Source of the DNA: Pseudoneurospora amorphoporcata
Lineage: Eukaryota; Ascomycota; Sordariomycetes; Sordariales; Sordariaceae
Assembly (NCBI GenBank): GCA_033297205.1
Contig: MU859165.1
Span: forward strand, 59,069 to 123,068
Direction of reading: 5' to 3'
DNA: 64,000 nt
The position numbers and the translations under genes are program-made. Shown here piece after piece: positions 55,330 to 64,000 of the stretch; the first letter of the stretch is position 1; each line of letters opens with the position of its first letter. The notes beneath the pieces were generated by a model. It searched no databases and had not been told where the DNA came from. It saw nothing but the letters and a program-made list of their open reading frames with translations.

Positions 55330-56672
55330 CTTGACGATGATCTGGCAGTGACGACCTCCACTCGTTTCAGAGATTGGATGTATTGTAGAGCTATAGCATG
55401 GATCAAGCCCAGTCGGTGTGGATTGGTGTCGGCCCTTTGTCGCCGCAATACTCGGTGCGCCGGTGCTCGTACGAAGCTCGTCTTTGTGCTGAAGGGAGAG
55501 GGGGCAGGGTGGCTAAGCAAGTGTTCTGTTGTGTAATGCTCGTCGTGAATGTTGTTTGATTCGAATTTGTCTGCCGAATTGGCTGGCGCAAGACGATCTT
55601 CTCGTCGAAGTGAAGAGTGCAATAACGTAATGGAGACATGCGATGTTGCATGCGAAACGCGATCCAAAAGAAGGCGGAAAGAATCCTGGTCAATTGAGCA
55701 CACGCTGCCACGTGATGACCGATCTCGCACAAGGTTTAAGCTTTGCCTTGGTCAGTAGCTAAAATGCGCTTAAAGGTATTTCATGCAATTAAACAGAAAA
55801 ACGTCTCCCCACTCGTGCCTCTTATTGGTTTATGCCCTCCCCTCTCGCTACAAGACATCTCCATCACCTCCCTTTGCTTGTCAACTCTCTTACCAAAACA
55901 ATTGTAAAATTACAAACTAAAAACTCGAGTGAATGGATGAACGCGCAAGCGTGCGCGACACTTTCGCAATAACAACGAGCATGTCTTGCTCTTTTGGTGT
56001 ATTCACACCGTCGTATCTTCCCTTTCCCGTGGCCTCACATATCGAATGAGACGATGTCAATCAACGCTATCAATTTTGCTGCGGACTGAAAGTGAACCAA
56101 CCCACGTGGAAATGGAGCTGAATCCCGACTTCGCTGGTCTTAAAGCCGGTACAAGCAAGGTCTCTCAGTCGCAACTCAGGATCGGGTCCAAACCTCACCA
56201 GACTTCAAATGAATCCATTCTATTCCTATCAACACTGTCCAATAACATCCCACATTGTGGATGCTCGCTCTTTTGGAGTTTGGGCCGTTCAAGCTATCAT
56301 CAACATGTGCCGAGGGTTTCCTTGCGGATGATGGTGCAAGACTTACGACCGAGTTGCTTGAAGTCACCAGCTGTAAGGTTGAGAGGGTGTCCTCGATCTG
56401 CCCGAGTCGATAGTGGGACTTGTGTTGTTAGGGGCCACCCTGGCTGCGACAACTCTGTCTTGGAGGCCTATGGCTCAAGACTATCATCGGTAGGAGGAAG
56501 AAAATTAGAAGTATATAAATAAGGAAGGGGCAGCCAGGTAGGTAGCGAATAGCCAATACCGAAGCTCATTTTGAATCACTATCCTTCCGGTCCTCTTTAC
56601 TCTATACACATCCTTCCTCCTTTATTAGTCAAATTTCGTTGCTACTCAGTCATCACCAATATCACCCTAATC
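55330..56672. other. Intergenic
   Basis: About 1.3 kb holding the TFB4 promoter and the flank of the small lectin-like gene. No supportable gene. Confidence 0.5.
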
Positions 56673-56909
56673 ATGGGAAACTTTGCAGTGCTCTTAATCT
56701 TAATACACGCTTTACTCATGATAGACACAAGACTCAAGGCCGGCGACATCATTAAGCCCGGCAGCTCTATCAAGTCCAAGAACGGCAAATACGAACTTGC
56801 CTTCCAAGACGATGGCAACTTTGTCCTCTCCGACGTCTCCCTCTGCCGAGTACTTTGGAGCACTGATACAGCCAGATCTTATCGAAAGCCTACGGACCAC
56901 CCCAGTTAA
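56673..56909 (+). CDS. Small B-lectin-like protein or fragment
   Basis: An ATG-initiated frame of 78 codons. It opens with a hydrophobic stretch (MGNFAVLLILIHALLM), possibly a signal peptide. Then comes about half of a bulb-type mannose-binding lectin unit: LKAGDIIKPGSSIKSKNGKY followed by ELAFQDDGNFVLSD and LWSTDT. The Q-x-D-G-N-x-V core is the sugar-site motif of B-lectins, here with Ser-Asp in place of the usual closing Tyr. A full B-lectin domain is about 110 residues with three such subdomains, so this is a truncated gene, a decayed remnant or one exon of a longer gene. No splice continuation is clear. Confidence 0.5.
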   Translation: MGNFAVLLILIHALLMIDTRLKAGDIIKPGSSIKSKNGKYELAFQDDGNFVLSDVSLCRVLWSTDTARSYRKPTDHPS

Positions 56910-57684
56910 TTATTCTGCCAGTCTTGGTGTTCTATCAACAATGATTCCAGCTCAAAACGACGATGCCTTTGAATCAGAATGCTTGCTCAGGGGTAGTAAA
57001 CACAACTCATGCAGACCCTAACCCTGCCGCTTGGCACCACCTTGGCGAAGGACCCCCCTTCCTCTCCTTGATGGTTGCGAATACAGGCCAGCGTTTCAGA
57101 TCTAAGATTGGAGGTAGGTAGACCGAATTGAAGGAGCTTTAGTCCTGGCTCTGGCCCTTCTGGCTGTTCCCTTTTATACCAAGGTTCTCCCGATCATTCT
57201 ACCTCCCTTTTTCCCCTTCTTTTTACACAAATGTCCTTTCTGGCGTCGTCCTTCTACTTAACGGCACGAGTACCTGCACACGGTCGGAAATCGAGAACTA
57301 AGGAGAACAACTTCCCCTAAGAACGACAAAACCGAGAAAACGACATCCATCTAAGTGGCACATTGGCAAAAATGAAAGCACAAAATACCAAGCGGTTTCG
57401 TCATTTCATTTTCTTCTGTTCAGTTTTCTGGTACTGCCTTTGACACCACATGATCTCAGGACTTGATCCCATTCCTCCTTCTCTCTTGGTTTTCCTTCTT
57501 TGCTCCATGTTTTGCAGCATCACTCCACTGTCCGAGATCCGAATGGCCCCCTTGGCAGACTCCCATTCACGAAAACCAACACTGACTTCCATCAATAAAT
57601 CCCAACCTCCTTCCACAGTCCCTCCAATTCCATCTCCCACCTCACACTCTCTATCACCCATCTCACATTCAGACCCTCACAGCC
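56910..57684. other. Intergenic
   Basis: About 775 bases between the small lectin-like and cysteine-rich genes. No gene is seen. Confidence 0.5.
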
Positions 57685-57897
57685 TCAGTACTTGGAAGCG
57701 CATCCCGAACAACAAAACTCCGGCCCAACATTCCCCTGATCTTGATCCCACTCCTGACCCGCCTTGGCGCTGTTAGCGTTCTTCCTGACGATGGTCTTGT
57801 GCCCGTCGCGGCACCAGGCGCAGAGGCTCTGGCCGGCTGGAGCGGTGGCGGTGCAGCCGCACGAGTTGCCTGAGGTCTTGTGAGCGCAGTCGGGCAT
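57685..57897 (-). CDS. Small cysteine-rich protein, 70 residues
   Basis: An intact ATG-to-TGA frame. It has eight Cys: C4, C13, C15, C26, C29, C62, C63 and C66, in a CxC, CxxC and CCxxC arrangement (NSCGCTA, LCAWCRDG, EFCCSGCASKY). There is no signal peptide. The pattern suggests a metal-binding, metallothionein-like or small zinc-ribbon protein, but there are fewer and more spaced Cys than in a classical metallothionein. The third base of codons leans to C/G, as in real genes here. Expression is unproven. Confidence 0.6.
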   Translation of the reverse strand: MPDCAHKTSGNSCGCTATAPAGQSLCAWCRDGHKTIVRKNANSAKAGQEWDQDQGNVGPEFCCSGCASKY

Positions 57898-59325
57898 TTT
57901 GATGTATTGTTGTGGGGGTCGGTTGGTGTGGTTGGTGGGCTATTATAGCAGTCGTGGAAGTTGTTGGAATTGGTGGGTTTTGGTTGTAGCTGTGGTACTC
58001 GAGTGACTGATGTTGGTGATACTGGATTTGGAATTGTGGCTGTCAAGGGTGTCGGCAGACGGAGTTATATATCCGAGGCTTGTTGAAGTTGTTAATTGTT
58101 AATGGCTCCCGTAAGCGATAGAGGGAAAAACGAGCGGCTACAGACTGATTTCTGTTTGACGGTGATTCATGAATCACGAAGGAATGATGCATTGTCCTCA
58201 GTTCCTCCGAAAGTGAAGCAAAAGCTGAAAGTTGGCGAACAGATAACCTGGCCTCAATGCATGTTTGGTGGTGGGGCTGAATCATAATCCAAATGAGCGT
58301 TAAGCGCCAAGTAAGATGAGAACATGTAATTTCGGCTACCAAGAGCAATGGAGATCTTGGTGTTGTTTGCCGGGTGCCGTCCATCGTGGATCGCACGATG
58401 AGGACGGAAATAGACCCATGGGACATTGGGCACGAAAGTCATCACCAGCTTGTAAGGATTCGGTAATTTCCCTCATGTGATCACACAACCGTAAATATGC
58501 TTGATGGAGATTGTGTGTTTTCCATCTTGGGTGACAGTGAGCGGCTCGGTACCGGAATGCTGGCCGACAGCGGGAAGTCGACAAGTTATAAAATGCCATC
58601 CGTCCCCTTTGGTTTGCCATTGTATGACATCGAGGGTACTCATTTGCCATATGAAGAGTTGTTGAACTCGTGGCTCCTCGTTTGGATGCGAACTCGGAAT
58701 GGAAGAGATGATGTATCTTTGTGTCAAGCGAATAAGAAGAACGGTGAGTACTCGTTTACGTGGTACCGTGAGTTCCATAAACGTCGTGGCCATGATTTCA
58801 TAACCTCGTGGAGCCTTCTCTTTCCCACTGGCGCGATTTGACGTTCCGTCCAGATATATGCCATAATGTCACCCTAATTTCGAGTCCTACAGATATCGTG
58901 GATCGACACTAGGAGTTATTAATAACCCTACAGAGTCCCACACCATTCATGCGATCGACTGCCACTGGAACACATAAGATGAGACTGAACCAACAAAAGA
59001 AGAAAAAGAAATGCAAGCCCCATAACAAAAACTCCTGCACGTCAAAAAAGCGCCAGTGGAAAGGAAACCGTAAAGCAAACCCAGTCAGAGATATTCTCTA
59101 GTATTGGTAGTTCATGAGGATTCGAGAAGTATGATCCGGTGGTACTGTGTCCATGGCTTCTAGCTTCACTAGTACTCTGGCCCTAGTATCTAGCCCTAGT
59201 GATCATTGTGTCCATGAATCTCGGGAAGAAGCTGAGCCGCAAGCTGAGCGTCGACAGAGTTGCTGATGGCACAACGCCACGTTAGCTTCCACGGATATCG
59301 GGGAGATAATAAGGGTTGCTTTTCC
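57898..59325. other. Intergenic
   Basis: About 1.4 kb between the cysteine-rich gene promoter and the DUF3716 gene 3' end. Several 60-130 codon frames overlap one another and none looks coding. Confidence 0.5.
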
Positions 59326-60354
59326 CTACTCTTCATCGTCGTCATCATCCTCCTCCTCCCCCCCCCCTTCTTCCTCCTCACCGGCTGATAGCTGGCCATC
59401 TTGAGACTCTTCCACTGCGTCATCATGCTGCATCTCGTGGGTGTGGCCAATTTCTTGGAGATCCTGAGTCCCCTCCATATCCGCCTCTGGGACCGCCGTT
59501 CTCATGCCTAATTGCATGGGCGTATACTGGGCATTCTGGTGAGCCACCTCCGTCTGGTCTGGGGCAGCATGCTGCTGATCAGCACCGACAACAGGAGTCC
59601 CGTTAGTGTTGCTGCTCTCCGCGGCTTCTGGCCCAGCAGAGAGGGCCTTGGCCTTGCGCTTCCGGTTGGGGGTAGGGCCCGTATACAGCGAGCAGGCTGA
59701 TGTGTTGTCGAACCACTTGCAGTTCGAGCAGCTGTTATGGAAGCTCCCGGGCAAGATCCGACAGACAATGAAAGGACCCAAGGCATTCTTGGTGCGGCGA
59801 TCAGCACACTGGGTGCACTGCACCGGGGCATCTGTGCCGCGTGAGTGAATGAGCAGACCGTTGACGTAACTGGGCCGCTGAGAGGCAATGTGGCGGGCCG
59901 TGATCCATCCGTTGACAAAGTAGATGTATTCGCGGCTGGGACAGTCGTTAAAAATGGCCCGTTGGGTATCGTGAACGAGAGAGTCTGCCGTCAGGGCGTC
60001 CTTGACTCGGATGGCGACAGCCGCCAGGGGCTGCTCCTCCTTGGCCGCGTTCCATGCCTTGACCAGCGGATTGTCCTGGTAGTCATCATCCTTGACCGTC
60101 CTATTTGGGCGACCGGGAGGACGACCGCGACGTTTCTTGGGAAAAGCCGCAGGAAGCTCTCCTCCTCCGCCCTGGGCGATATCTCCACCTTCTCCATGAA
60201 CGGCCGTTAATGGCACCGGCGTCCCCGTCTCCGCACCCGTCACTGGAGAAGCGACGGTGTGTGTGTTCGTGTTGGGACTCCCGGGCACGGCCGCATGGTC
60301 CTGGGGTTGCGCCCCGACCTCTGCTACGCCGGCTGCCGAGTCTGCCATGGGCAT
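59326..60354 (-). CDS. DUF3716-family protein with AT-hook
   Basis: A single-exon frame of 342 residues starting at MPMADSAAG. An AT-hook-like basic motif (PKKRRGRPPGRPNRT) lies at about residues 71-85. The middle has a Cys pattern typical of fungal DUF3716 proteins: VQCTQCADRRTKNALGPF, IVCRILPG, then FHNSCSNCKWFDNTSACSLY. This is probably a small zinc-binding module. The C-terminus is acidic, finishing in a Glu/Asp run encoded by purine repeats. The AT-hook and zinc module suggest DNA or chromatin binding; no function is established. It is divergent from the SNARE gene over 588 bases. Confidence 0.82.
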   Translation of the reverse strand: MPMADSAAGVAEVGAQPQDHAAVPGSPNTNTHTVASPVTGAETGTPVPLTAVHGEGGDIAQGGGGELPAAFPKKRRGRPPGRPNRTVKDDDYQDNPLVKAWNAAKEEQPLAAVAIRVKDALTADSLVHDTQRAIFNDCPSREYIYFVNGWITARHIASQRPSYVNGLLIHSRGTDAPVQCTQCADRRTKNALGPFIVCRILPGSFHNSCSNCKWFDNTSACSLYTGPTPNRKRKAKALSAGPEAAESSNTNGTPVVGADQQHAAPDQTEVAHQNAQYTPMQLGMRTAVPEADMEGTQDLQEIGHTHEMQHDDAVEESQDGQLSAGEEEEGGGEEEDDDDDEE

Positions 60355-60942
60355 GATGTCGAGATGGTATTTCCGAGGGATAATTCGATGATGAGCCAAT
60401 TGGAGGCGAGGTCGATAGCTGGGGATGCCTACAAGAAAGGTCGTGATGTTCTCCTGCCCCAAGCCTCTATTTTGTACGGAGGTACAACACAACCAAGCGG
60501 CGAGAGTGTTCTCGAGTCCCCAGTGCCCGTGCACGAGCCAAGCTCCACGGCGCTCGCGTCTCTTGGCAGGAGAGCCTAGACTGCGATAGGCTTAAACCCC
60601 CGCCCCTGGGGCGCTCCTGCGGTCGCTGCAACCTGGAACTGCGTGCCTTGTGCTCCAGTGAAAACCCCGCTGATGCTCCTGCAACAACCGCCAACTTTAC
60701 CTCAACCTCCACCTTTCCTTCAACCACGTCCATCCACCTATCAACATCACGGTCATGTCCTTTCGTTCAGCTGTTTCTTTGTTCCGTATTTGACCCCCAT
60801 ATACCCTGAGTCTCTTGTTCATTGCATTGTCGGTTCTTGTTGGTGACCTGCCGCAACACCTCAGCAGTCATTGAATCCACGATAAGATAGCGTGACCGCG
60901 GCATCTCCAAGTCCACAAACAAGCCACCGCCAACCATCAACC
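60355..60942. other. Divergent promoter, DUF3716 gene / SNARE gene
   Basis: About 590 bases between divergent starts, holding both promoters. Confidence 0.5.
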
Positions 60943-61884
60943 ATGTCGAATCCCAACGCCCTTCTCCTTCTCGCCGACCACATCAAGCTGTCGCTCCTTG
61001 AAAGGCAGCGGGCAAAGACCCTCAAGTTGTCGAGCGACACCCAAGATGGCCACATTTCGCGATCACTTGACCAATTTCGCGAGGGTCTGGAATCTCTCCG
61101 AGCCGAGCATCAGCGCCTCCAAGAAGCCGGCGACGAAGCGTATGCCTTGTCCTCTTTTGCCTCTCGATAATAGCCGTCACTAAAATGAACACATTTATTT
61201 AGAAAGGCCTCCACTCTGAATGATACCCTCTCGTCGCTTCAAAAGCAATTCGACGACCTCACCTCCCAATTCCATGGCTACGCTTCGCCTGCCACCACCT
61301 CAACACTCACCCAACCCAATGATCCTTCTCTTGCCCAAGAGTTTGCCCATGCCCAGTCTTCGAAACCCGTAGCCCCGTCCACGACTACTCCTCCGCCCAT
61401 TGAGCGTCGTGCCTCCAAGACCGTCCGTTTCTCGTCACCCAACAGTGACCTCGAAGCCCAAGCCCCTGCGGCCTCCAAGTCTGCTCGCTCCCAATTACTT
61501 CCATACCGCGATGACCCCGTCTTGAACGACGACACCGCCGGCTATCGCGACGCCATCGACGGGCAAGACATGGACAACACTCAGGTACACGCCTATCACC
61601 AGCGGATTCTGGAAGAGCAGGATGCCCAGCTTGACGCTCTAGGAGCTAGTATCTCACGGCAGCGCGAGCTGAGTATGCAGATTGGCGATGAGTTGGACAG
61701 CCAGGTTATGATGCTGGACGAAAGCGAAAGAGCGGTGGATAGGCATCAAAATACGTTGGATCGGGCAAGAGATCGGGTCGGGCGCTTTGCGAGGGCAGCA
61801 AGCAACAGCGGGGAGGGAAAGCAGATGGGCATCATTCTGGCACTGATCATCATTTTGGTGCTTTTGATCGTCATAACCAAGTGA
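60943..61884 (+). CDS. syn8: Syntaxin-8/Tlg1-type Qc-SNARE
   Basis: An endosomal/vacuolar t-SNARE that takes part in membrane fusion. Exons 60943-61139 and 61203-61884 give 292 residues. The N-terminal helical region has ALLLLADHIKLSLLERQRAK and DQFREGLESLRAEHQRLQE. The SNARE motif starts near residue 202 (HAYHQRILEEQDAQLDALGA, then SISRQRELSMQIGDELDSQV) with Gln at the central layer, followed by MLDESERAVDRHQNTLDRAR. A single C-terminal membrane anchor (MGIILALIIILVLLIVITK) ends the protein. The family is certain; syntaxin 8 is favoured over Tlg1 by overall layout. Confidence 0.9.
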
Positions 61885-62569
61885 GTATGGGGCTCGTTTG
61901 AACGGAAATTTCCCCGGACACATTCACCTTCGCTGGCCACGAATAGTGTCACAAGCTCGTTCGACACGTGTTCCTCGTCAGGTCAGCGGGGAAAGAACGT
62001 CAACGACAGGCTTTGAAGGAACGATCACCAACATCTCATCACTTTCCTTGAACTTGCGTTTGTTGGACTGGGTATATCTATGGGCATTTGCATTTCACAT
62101 TGGCGTGAGGCGTCGCATTATGTACAACGGTCGCTTATACAGCAAGCGCTTTTTGGTACAGGATTGCCATTCCATTTTTTTTTCTCAAATTCGAACAACA
62201 TGCACACACCACTGGGTCGACACGCATTTGTGTTGGAATCGGGATGAGTTTGTCCAAATGGGTTTGCCCACTTTCACCGGACTGCCTACTTCATCGTCGT
62301 CGCCCGACTCAACATGAGGCATGGGCTGCCAAGAATCGTGGCAAGAGGACGACGCCTTGTCATGTCGGCCGCCTACGAACAACGAGGAATACTCCCTCTG
62401 ACTTACGACTTCGATTACTCATGGAACGACCTGAACATTAATACTGCGATATCCGTTCTGGAAACGGTGGCTCTGCCATCGGCAGGATTTCAGGTAGGAA
62501 CCACGTCGCCCTCGCGTTCTCCACTAGTTCGCTCATAGTCACTACTCAAAGCCAACAAATTCAACAAAG
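61885..62569. other. Intergenic
   Basis: About 685 bases between the SNARE gene and tRNA-His. No gene is supported. Confidence 0.5.
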
Positions 62570-62655
62570 GGGATTGTAGTATAGTGGTCAGTACTTCTCG
62601 TTGTGGTTTCTCACAGCGATCCGAGAGGACCCAGGTTCGATTCCTGGCAATCCCA
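62570..62655 (+). tRNA. tRNA-His (anticodon GTG), 14-nt intron
   Basis: Full cloverleaf. Acceptor GGGATTG/CAATCCC; D-stem GTAT/GTAC around an AGTGGTCA loop; anticodon stem TCTCG/CGAGA with loop TTGTGG-C; T-arm CCAGG-TTCGATT-CCTGG; discriminator A. The anticodon GTG is at 62603-62605. An intron at 62607-62620 follows position 37, as in nuclear tRNAs. The base before the acceptor is G, where histidine tRNAs carry the extra G. Confidence 0.93.
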
Positions 62656-62694
62656 CATTTTTTGGCGTCTTCCACTCCATCATAACCCGGAGAT

Positions 62695-62717
62695 TTTTTT
62701 TTTTTTTTTTTTTTTTT
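62695..62717 (+). repeat. poly(T), 23 bp
   Basis: T run 40 bases after tRNA-His. It could end RNA polymerase III transcription, though four to six T are enough and a T run also follows the gene earlier. Confidence 0.9.
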
Positions 62718-63044
62718 GGTGTTTTCGACATTGCTTTCTTGGAAAGATGTTTCGTGTAGGTTCTCTTTTTTCTCTTCTTTTTATTTGGCTGTGGTGCTCT
62801 CTTTAAGAGTTGAAGGTTGTTACTAATAATATCCTTGAGTACCTTAGTGAATGGTCTTCTTGGATTTGCTGTCGAGCCGTTCTTGTCGAAAAACGATAGG
62901 CATATCCGCTTTCATATCAACATCGAACAATCAATCAAAGAGTGGAATCTGTTGCCAGTGCACAAATGCCAACCTTCTCCCTCCGGACCTGAAACTGCAA
63001 CCACCCATGAACATGTTACTTAACCTTTGATAGTCATAAGTCAA

Positions 63045-63111
63045 ACATAGGACACCTATCAGACGGATTCGAACCAAGCTTGCAACTATAGATAGCGTGT
63101 TATCTTCCCAC

Positions 63112-63112
<1 letters not shown>
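63045..63112 (-). other. Possible tRNA remnant
   Basis: Read on the minus strand, the sequence holds TGGTTCGAATCC, a T-arm-like core, preceded by GATAACACGC, which resembles the end of a D-arm. The anticodon stem does not pair, only part of the T-stem does, and the 5' half is replaced by the poly(A)/poly(T) run. It may be a decayed tRNA copy or chance. Confidence 0.3.

Positions 63113-63146
<34 letters not shown>
63113..63146 (+). repeat. poly(A), 34 bp
   Basis: Uninterrupted A run 38 bases upstream of tRNA-Leu. Confidence 0.9.
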
Positions 63147-63150
<4 letters not shown>

Positions 63151-63184
63151 ATAGGGTCAAGCATTGCTAAAATCATTTCAACAA

Positions 63185-63290
63185 GGCAAGATGGCCGAGC
63201 GGTCTAAGGCGCCACGTTAAGGTTAACCCTTAATCTCCTCTCCGAGTTCCGTGGTCCGAAAGGGCGTGGGTTCGAATCCCACTCTTGTCA
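63185..63290 (+). tRNA. tRNA-Leu (anticodon AAG), 26-nt intron
   Basis: Class II tRNA. Acceptor GGCAAGA/TCTTGTC (one G-T pair); D-arm starting TGGCCGAGC; anticodon stem CCACG/CGTGG with loop TTAAGG-C and anticodon AAG at 63219-63221; long variable arm TCCGAAAGGGC; T-arm GTGGG-TTCGAAT-CCCAC; discriminator A. The intron spans 63223-63248, again right after position 37. Confidence 0.93.
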
Positions 63291-63757
63291 TAACTTCCCT
63301 CTATCACCAGGTTCAGGTGGTGGTGTTCCTTTTCCTTTTTTTTTGTCTTTCTCCTTTCTATATTAATTTTCAGCCGTCACTCAGTGTCGATGTCCATAAT
63401 GATCGCTAACACCTTCTTCAGAACCAGCGGACGGATCAGTTCTTGGAAAGATGAATGCCGATTACTAACATTTTGGAGGCCGACTTCGACGATAGGAACT
63501 GGCGAATGAAATGGTTGAAAAGATCAATGCTAAAAATCATGTATCGCTCGCAAAGGCGAACATTGAAAGGGGAAGAAGAGTCGAGGACAAACAATTTTTG
63601 GTTGCAGAGAACCAAGAGTTTGTCGTTCGGAATTCATGCTCCACGATTGGAACGCTATATTTCTTCCACTATAACATTTCATCGCCTTCAGTAGAGCATG
63701 TCAAATAAATGGATCATTATAACAGGGCAGGAGTGCACATATCCTAACAACGCTAAA

Positions 63758-63844
63758 CTACCTGGTAAAAGGTAGACGATGTTCTGCTTGCAAGGCAGAA
63801 CTTAAAGTGCATACTTTATATTCAATACCACGGGTAACCCCGTG
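63758..63844 (+). other. Series of four hairpins before a poly(A) run
   Basis: Four perfect stems in 87 bases. CTACC/GGTAG (63758-63775); GTTCTGC/GCAGAAC with loop TTGCAAG (63781-63801); AAGT/ACTT (63805-63816); CACGGG/CCCGTG with loop TAAC (63829-63844). The second has the geometry of a tRNA anticodon arm with GCA. A complete tRNA cannot be folded from it. Confidence 0.5.
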
Positions 63845-63877
63845 ACAATCATGGCGTGAAAACATAAGCAAGAAACG

Positions 63878-63943
<66 letters not shown>
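63878..63943 (+). repeat. poly(A), 66 bp
   Basis: The longest homopolymer of the window, 34 bases after the last hairpin, followed by GC-rich sequence. Confidence 0.95.
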
Positions 63944-63946
<3 letters not shown>

Positions 63947-64000
63947 CGCCCCAAAAAAGCCCGACGGCAGAGAGGAGTCAGTTGTAGGTGTTTGTGGTTG

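Larger units (their letters stand above)
62656..63184. other. Inter-tRNA region with homopolymers
   Basis: Holds a T run (62695-62717), an A run (63113-63146) and a possible tRNA remnant on the minus strand. No protein gene is seen. Confidence 0.6.
63291..64000. other. Right-edge intergenic region
   Basis: T-rich sequence after tRNA-Leu, a short open stretch near 63455-63708 without a recognisable domain, the hairpin series and a long A run. Confidence 0.5.

Noticed and set aside
63455..63708. Two overlapping 65-80 codon plus-strand frames near the right edge
   Set aside because: They overlap in different frames with no domain, signal or splice context. A decayed gene is possible but not supportable.
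1..64000. CRISPR arrays, bacterial operons, prophage or plasmid features
   Set aside because: The window is eukaryotic. Repeats are microsatellites or coding repeats, without spacer structure.

Overview
This is nuclear DNA of a filamentous ascomycete, most likely a Sordariales species close to Neurospora or Sordaria. The evidence is split genes with short GT-AG introns, about 60-400 bases long; long pyrimidine-rich intergenic stretches full of microsatellites; tRNA genes with introns after position 37; and housekeeping proteins that look typical of Neurospora. No prokaryotic signal is present. The species call rests on gene style and remembered family sequences, not on a search.

Layout from left to right. 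1-187: 3' end of an unidentified gene. 2.7-5.5 kb: two minus-strand genes, mitochondrial ATP synthase OSCP and the kinase activator MOB1. 6.9-9.2 kb: a secreted six-hairpin-glycosidase-like gene broken by four frameshifts and a nonsense codon. 9.6-13.1 kb: LSM1 (minus) divergent from an Sds3-like deacetylase-complex gene (plus). 13.8-14.7 kb: a lone CmcJ/AsaB/GA4-desaturase-like oxidoreductase (minus). 15.8-24.5 kb: a giant intronless gene for a 2917-residue, mostly disordered, repeat-rich AT-hook protein. 25.0-28.6 kb: RPN6 (minus) divergent from SOF1 (plus). 29.1-30.5 kb: a decayed HET-domain gene. 31.8-33.7 kb: an unnamed three-exon nuclear-type protein with a possible Myb-like helical core. 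33.7-36.4 kb: a gene-poor stretch. 36.4-38.3 kb: mitochondrial HSP60. 40.5-41.9 kb: cofilin with a one-codon exon and a microexon. 42.9-43.8 kb: GET5. 45.1-48.3 kb: Byr4-type cytokinesis regulator. 52.0-55.3 kb: XRCC4/Lif1 converging on TFB4. 56.7-57.9 kb: two small genes, a B-lectin fragment and a cysteine-rich protein. 59.3-61.9 kb: a DUF3716 AT-hook protein divergent from a syntaxin-8-type SNARE. 62.6-63.3 kb: tRNA-His and tRNA-Leu, both with introns, among long A/T homopolymers. 63.7-63.95 kb: a row of hairpins ending in a 66-A run.

The genes do not form a pathway or cluster. They are ordinary cell machinery: mitochondrial energy and folding, mRNA decay, chromatin, the proteasome, ribosome biogenesis, actin, tail-anchored protein insertion, septation, DNA end joining, TFIIH and vesicle fusion. 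Accessory genes are interspersed, and two of them are clearly broken. The parts least explained by known families are the giant AT-hook protein, the Myb-like gene at 31.8 kb, the two small genes near 57 kb, and the hairpin/poly(A) block at the right edge.
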